A DNA stretch of 64,000 nt from Riptortus pedestris (Eukaryota; Arthropoda; Insecta; Hemiptera; Alydidae), in the NCBI GenBank assembly GCA_019009955.1, contig CM032230.1:20808501-20872500 (forward strand), in the 5' to 3' direction. A program made the translations under genes and the position numbers. Under the pieces are notes generated by a model. That model was not told where the DNA came from, did not search any database, and worked only from the letters and a program-made list of their open reading frames with translations. Positions 59,881 through 64,000 of the stretch are shown here, one piece after another. How positions within the stretch are numbered: the stretch's first letter is position 1; every line of letters starts with the position of its first letter.

Positions 59881-59968
59881 TTTTCGTCATCTATTGGGAA
59901 GAGTCGATGGAAATTTGGAGTCATGAGTACGACCTCAATAGTTGATATCCCTTAAGAGAAATCAGCTG
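59881..59968 (-). mobile_element. outer family A copy, right segment
   Basis: TTTTCGTCATCTATTGGG, AGTCGATGGAAATTTGGAG, CATGAGTACGACCTCAATAG, ending in the 5' terminus palindrome ATCCCTTAAGAGAAATCAGCT. Confidence 0.88.
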
Positions 59969-60612
59969 AAAGCCCTCATTCGATTTGGATTATTAAATAT
60001 ATGTCAAGCCTTTTCGCGGTGCATAACTTTTCACTTAAAATTATCTGTTAAGATTCAGATTCTCAGCTGCCAGGAAGAAGTTCATACATATAAAGTAGAG
60101 TTAAGATGCAGCGATGGTTAAATTGAAAGGGGTTGGAGAAATAGGAGAGGTTGACAAAAGGGCAGACTATCTGGGTAATGCAGAGGGACAGAGATTGTCG
60201 ACATGGTGACCGGCGTTTCTTGCCTTTTGGGAATATTTCCTCAGGGACGAAGGAAGGTAGTTGCTTTGTTAGAGAAGACATCTCATTCCATCAAGGCCTG
60301 ATCCATCATCAAACAGCTCGCTCCGAGGTCTCAAGTAAATTAAGTACGTGACTCCGATGAAGCTCTCTCAGTCTACACTCTCCTCCTTTATTCTTCCTCC
60401 ACCCGCTACACTCTCAACCTCTAAATAGAAAGTATTTCAAACAAGATAAAAAAAATAAATCCGCCTTGGAGCAGATTTCAGGCGCACTGGATGAAAACCC
60501 GTGTTATCTACGACATATTTTCCAAAAATCTACTAAAATCCGATTCCCCTTAGAGGAGCACTGCTGAAAAGGAAGTGTAATAAAACCCGCTTAATATTTG
60601 CGTTACGAGAAA
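59969..60612. other. unique sequence
   Basis: No repeat family recognised. Overlapping frames at 60,063-60,281 (minus) and 60,151-60,351 (plus) show no domain; composition is less AT-rich than average. Confidence 0.4.
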
Positions 60613-61117
60613 GTACGTCACGCAGAGGCAGCGTAAACTAAGTAGATTTCCCACGTGAAGTTTTACAATAGAGAAATCTACCTACCGGTAACACAACACC
60701 ATCTTCAATATGGAAGGGGGCATCAAAAGAACGTATTTGCATATATCTCACAAAGTAAAAGGTTAGAAGGCAAGAATGGAGAAAGGTTAGCTTACACGAG
60801 TGCCGAATAGTTACGGAAACGGCCGAATTAATCCGGAAACTTCCGGCAATCGCCGCACACATGTTAATAAACATGCAAATATCTCGCTTAATATTCAAAA
60901 TAGACAAAATGTATATATGATTATTTACAGTAAATTTAATTTGCAATAAGATTGGTTCTATACAATGTTTCGATCCGACGTACAGTAACGGAGATATTTC
61001 GATTTTTCAAAAATCCCCTCTCCCACTGGTATGATTTCAGCCGTTAACGAACATGATCTTTCTTTTTATATAAAACGATTTCGTGACGATTAAACAAAAA
61101 TTGCGACCGCCAGAGTG

Positions 61118-61202
<85 letters not shown>

Positions 61203-61319
61203 GAACGGACCTCATTTTCGTCATCTCCTGGGTAGGATCGATGGACATTTAGAAAAATTTACGAAAATCGCGTCATGAGTACGACCTCAATAGCTGATTT
61301 CCCTTAAGGGAAATCTCCT
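60613..61319 (-). mobile_element. family A element, full length
   Basis: GTACGTCACGCAGAGGCAGC, a left part holding AACGTATTTGCATATATCTC, core, a (CA)n(TA)n tract at 61,120-61,196, GAACGGACCTCATTTTCGTC, GGGAAATCTCCT, then A5. Confidence 0.9.
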
Positions 61320-61334
61320 AAAAATGTATAGAAG

Positions 61335-62105
61335 TGCAATTGTAGTGCAACAAGACTGGGTCGATCCGACTAATAACTACAGAAATATTTCAAATTTCCT
61401 GAACCCTTCACCCGCCCTCTACCTGGACCAATTTCAGCCAGTAATGAGTATGAACGTTACTGTTGAATGAAACAGTTAAATATTGAAGACGTGATGACAC
61501 AAGGAATTTGCATTCATTTCATCTCTTAATGATCTGTTCAAATATTAAAAATTGGTATTTAAGTTGGTAATTAAGATGTTTCATGATAAATTCGCAAACC
61601 AGTGATGGATTTACGCCTAGCCCCACGAGGCCTGGGCCTAGGGCGGCATAATTTGAAGGGCGGTTTTGAAATGCCAAAATTTCAGAGGCAAAAAAAAAAA
61701 AAATAAGATTAGTTCTTATAAAGAATGTTCTATAGAATATATTATAATTCATTAATTCACTTCTCAATCTGTATGGGTGTTTACTGTAAGCCGAAAACCA
61801 TAAAATCCAAATATCTCGTTTATTATTCATTCTACAGAAAATATGTATAAAACAATATTTATATTTTTTTTCAATTTTCAATAAGATAACAATCGATAAA
61901 ATAAAATAAATCGAAAAATCAATACAAATTCTCGATCCGGCGTAGTCACCGAGATAATTCGAATTTTCGAAATTCCCCCACTGGTTCGATTTCAGTCATT
62001 AAAGAATTTAATCATTCTTTTTATGTTTGAAGAAAACTTTTGAAAATCGCTCCACAAGTACAACCTCAATAGCTGTTTTAACTTAAGAGAAAACTGATAA
62101 TTGCT
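61335..62105 (-). mobile_element. degenerate family A core fragments
   Basis: 61,335-61,520 (CAACAAGACTGGGTCG, ACCAATTTCAGCC) and 61,750-62,105 (TGTATGGGTGTTTACTG, TTCTCGATCCGGCGTAG, CAAGTACAACCTCAATAGC). Between them GATGGATTTACGCCTAG...GGCCTAGGGCGG (61,603-61,650) looks like a fragment of another, unidentified repeat. Confidence 0.55.
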
Positions 62106-62700
62106 CATGTTCATGGATATATTAGAATTAGTCTGCGATAAAGCCAAAATAGGAAACAATTAGTTTCGCTTAACAATCCCCCTAATAATAATGAGAAATT
62201 TAAACATGTTTTTAATGCAAATGTAAATGCATTCCTTTGCCAAGTTGTGTTTCCTGGGCAAAATCAATTATTTCAATTGTCTCTATTAGAGTACACAAGC
62301 ATTTATCTTCATTTATACTCTGGATGGCGGAGCTGTTTCCAACGATTGTAACAGTTAAATACAACTCCTTTCCAATCCTGTTCTAATTAGCTAATGGCCG
62401 TCCGGGGCTGCACATTGCATAATTAACAGCAGCGACATTCATTCCGAGCGAAAAGTATTAGGTCAAGGAAATATTCCGGAAAAAATATGACAAAAATCGG
62501 ATAAACTTTTTAAAACATTCAAAAATTAAATTAGAGAAGGTTATTAAATTATGAACTACAGTCTTTACAAGACGTGGAAAACGGCCATAACTATTAAGCA
62601 ATTTGCTGCAATTAAAGGCCTATGATTGTCTAATTACGGATTCAAAACATCAATACACATTCAGCCAACACTTCCTAGTAATTCCATCAGATAAAAAAAC
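62106..62700. other. unique sequence, possible conserved noncoding block
   Basis: 62,290-62,460 is less AT-rich, contains homeodomain-type TAATTA/CTAATTAGCTAATGG sites and no family repeat. This is the texture of an insect enhancer, but nothing proves it. Confidence 0.25.
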
Positions 62701-63257
62701 GTCCGCCACCCAAGGGCTGCGTAAACAGAGCAGATTTCCCACGAGATGGCATAACACACTGCTCATCTCATCTCGTCATATATTATCTATTTACAACAAA
62801 TCTTTCGCGCAGGGGCAGAGTAAATTAATAATATTTCCCACGTGGTGGTATACAAAAAATCTTAATTCATAATGTCATCACACAAAGAATTCGCATGTAT
62901 CTCGCATAATTAAGGTTTCTTCAAAACAATATTTGGTATATATTTTTAATGAACCTGCATTAATAATAACATTATTAATTAAATAAAATAAGAAACTCAT
63001 AGAACTTATAATTGATTTAACATGTTCACAGATGTATAAAACATATTAATTGCACTTAAGCTTTGGCGAAGATTTTTTGGCCTTCAGTAAACCCCCACTC
63101 ATCCACATGTCATGTTAAAAATAAGCTCTTATAACATGAAGCACTTTATTTGAAGCTTAAAAACCAATTATTGTTCTCATTGAACTTTTTGAGATAAATG
63201 CAAATACGTGGCCCACGTGGGAAATCTGCTATGTTAATGCAGTCCCAGCATGACGGA
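62701..63257. mobile_element. family A foldback: two 3' ends as inverted termini
   Basis: Left end GTCCGCCACCCAAGGGCTGC (62,701), with a second decayed 3' end at 62,801 (GCGCAGGGGCAGAG). Right end GTGGGAAATCTGCT ... AGCATGACGGA at 63,257. The interior is long-form module only (TTCGCATGTATCTCGCATAA; CAGTAAACCCCCACTCATCC), with neither (TA)n nor the AGCAGA end. Confidence 0.75.
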
Positions 63258-64000
63258 TTTTTCGAAAGACAAACTGCAAAAAGAATAAAATCGCTCGTCT
63301 CACTAGAGCGTTGGTTTTAGTTTTGGCGTTTCGGACAACTATAAGAACCATGACAAAAACAAAAAAAAAAATTAAAAACTTGCCTTTCTGTCTATCTGCC
63401 GGTTATTTTACTCAATCGCTCAGGAAATGCTCAGATTTCGATAGGCTTTTACATCGCTTAGTCTACTATACCAAGTACAACACAGCTTTACTTCGCTGTC
63501 CAAACAAATATTCGCCAAAATATTCCTTACTGTCGGTTTAATCCAGGAATATAAATAAAACACAAGAAGAACTAAGTTACGATTATGGATTATCGATTAT
63601 CCTAAAAGACAATTAGCGTTGATAAATTTCGACATCATTCCTGTTCTTGAAATGGCCTCACTAGAATTACGTTTTCATTTTTGTACTGGAATTAAATGTA
63701 AAGAACAAATTGTTTTTACAATACTTTTTAAAGCTCTAAAACGTGGGCTATACAGTTCATTTCTGCATTCGATAGGCTTGATATTATACTGGGAATAAAC
63801 CAAAACCTATTTCCGCAGGAAACAATTTTTATTTAACTCGCAAAGACGGGTAACAAAGATAGCTAATTACTTCTCTTTTCAATCACTAACATCCGGGGGA
63901 TTACAGCAAAATTGTTTCCCAGAATTCTATGATGATGTTATCGTTATATTTTGTAGGGAAATTAGATTTACTGAAGTCCCAGGAACGATAATAAAGTGAT
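63258..64000. other. unique sequence
   Basis: No recognised feature. The plus-strand frame 63,311-63,541 has no domain. Confidence 0.4.

Noticed and set aside
62603..62872. 89-codon plus-strand frame
   Set aside because: Runs into the family A terminus at 62,701, so more than half of it is transposon sequence.

Overview
This is animal, almost certainly insect, genomic DNA: strongly A+T-rich, with no compact gene structure and one clear spliced coding exon. It is dominated by transposable elements, satellites and microsatellites. The only host-gene evidence is a 112-bp exon on the minus strand (57,060-57,171). It has consensus splice sites on both sides and encodes the first half of an immunoglobulin domain, closest by eye to the sidestep-like cell-surface proteins of insects. 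The window is therefore best read as long introns and/or intergenic sequence around a large Ig-superfamily gene. No rRNA, stand-alone tRNA, CRISPR or prokaryotic feature is present. No intact open reading frame of a working element was found.

The most striking component is a non-autonomous element, here called family A. It occurs about 40 times as full, truncated, nested or folded-back copies in both orientations. A full copy begins AGCAGATTTCCC, carries a (TA)n tract about 120 bp in, has a conserved AT-rich core, and ends with an inverted copy of the 5' terminus, a small hairpin (ACGCAG-CCC-CTGCGT) and GACGGAC, with TTTT on both sides. That is the architecture described for DINE-1/HINE-type non-autonomous Helentrons. 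A short form (about 590-680 bp) and a long form (about 800-970 bp) exist. One copy inserted inside another (57,504-59,968) fixes the element boundaries directly.

Other mobile DNA: Helitron-like families B and C, ending in a hairpin plus CTAG and often sitting in the (TA)n tracts of family A, including a B/C chimera present twice; foldback elements with hammerhead-like cores (CTGANGA, stem, GAAA) typical of Penelope-like elements; three copies of a tRNA-derived SINE; at least four degenerate non-LTR (R1/Jockey-type) retrotransposon remnants; and a deleted tyrosine-recombinase (Crypton-like) remnant.

Layout: 1-3 kb mostly unique; 3-5.3 kb a local duplication carrying family A; 6-18 kb SINEs, A copies and a Penelope-like cluster (17.8-18.5 kb); 19-20.2 kb Helitron B; 21.3-24.6 kb a 78/83-bp tandem array interrupted by a long A copy; 25.5-27.7 kb an R1-like LINE; 28.6-31.3 kb A copies; 31.3-34.3 kb a 132-bp dimeric satellite; 34.4-35.5 kb Helitron B ends tail to tail; 36-46 kb A copies, LINE and Crypton remnants; 47.2-47.9 kb Helitron C; 51.1-53.5 kb and 57.5-60 kb nested clusters; 57.1 kb the Ig exon; 60-64 kb A copies and unique DNA.

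Limits: all family names rest on reading motifs by eye; no alignment or database search was run. Ends of degenerate copies are approximate.
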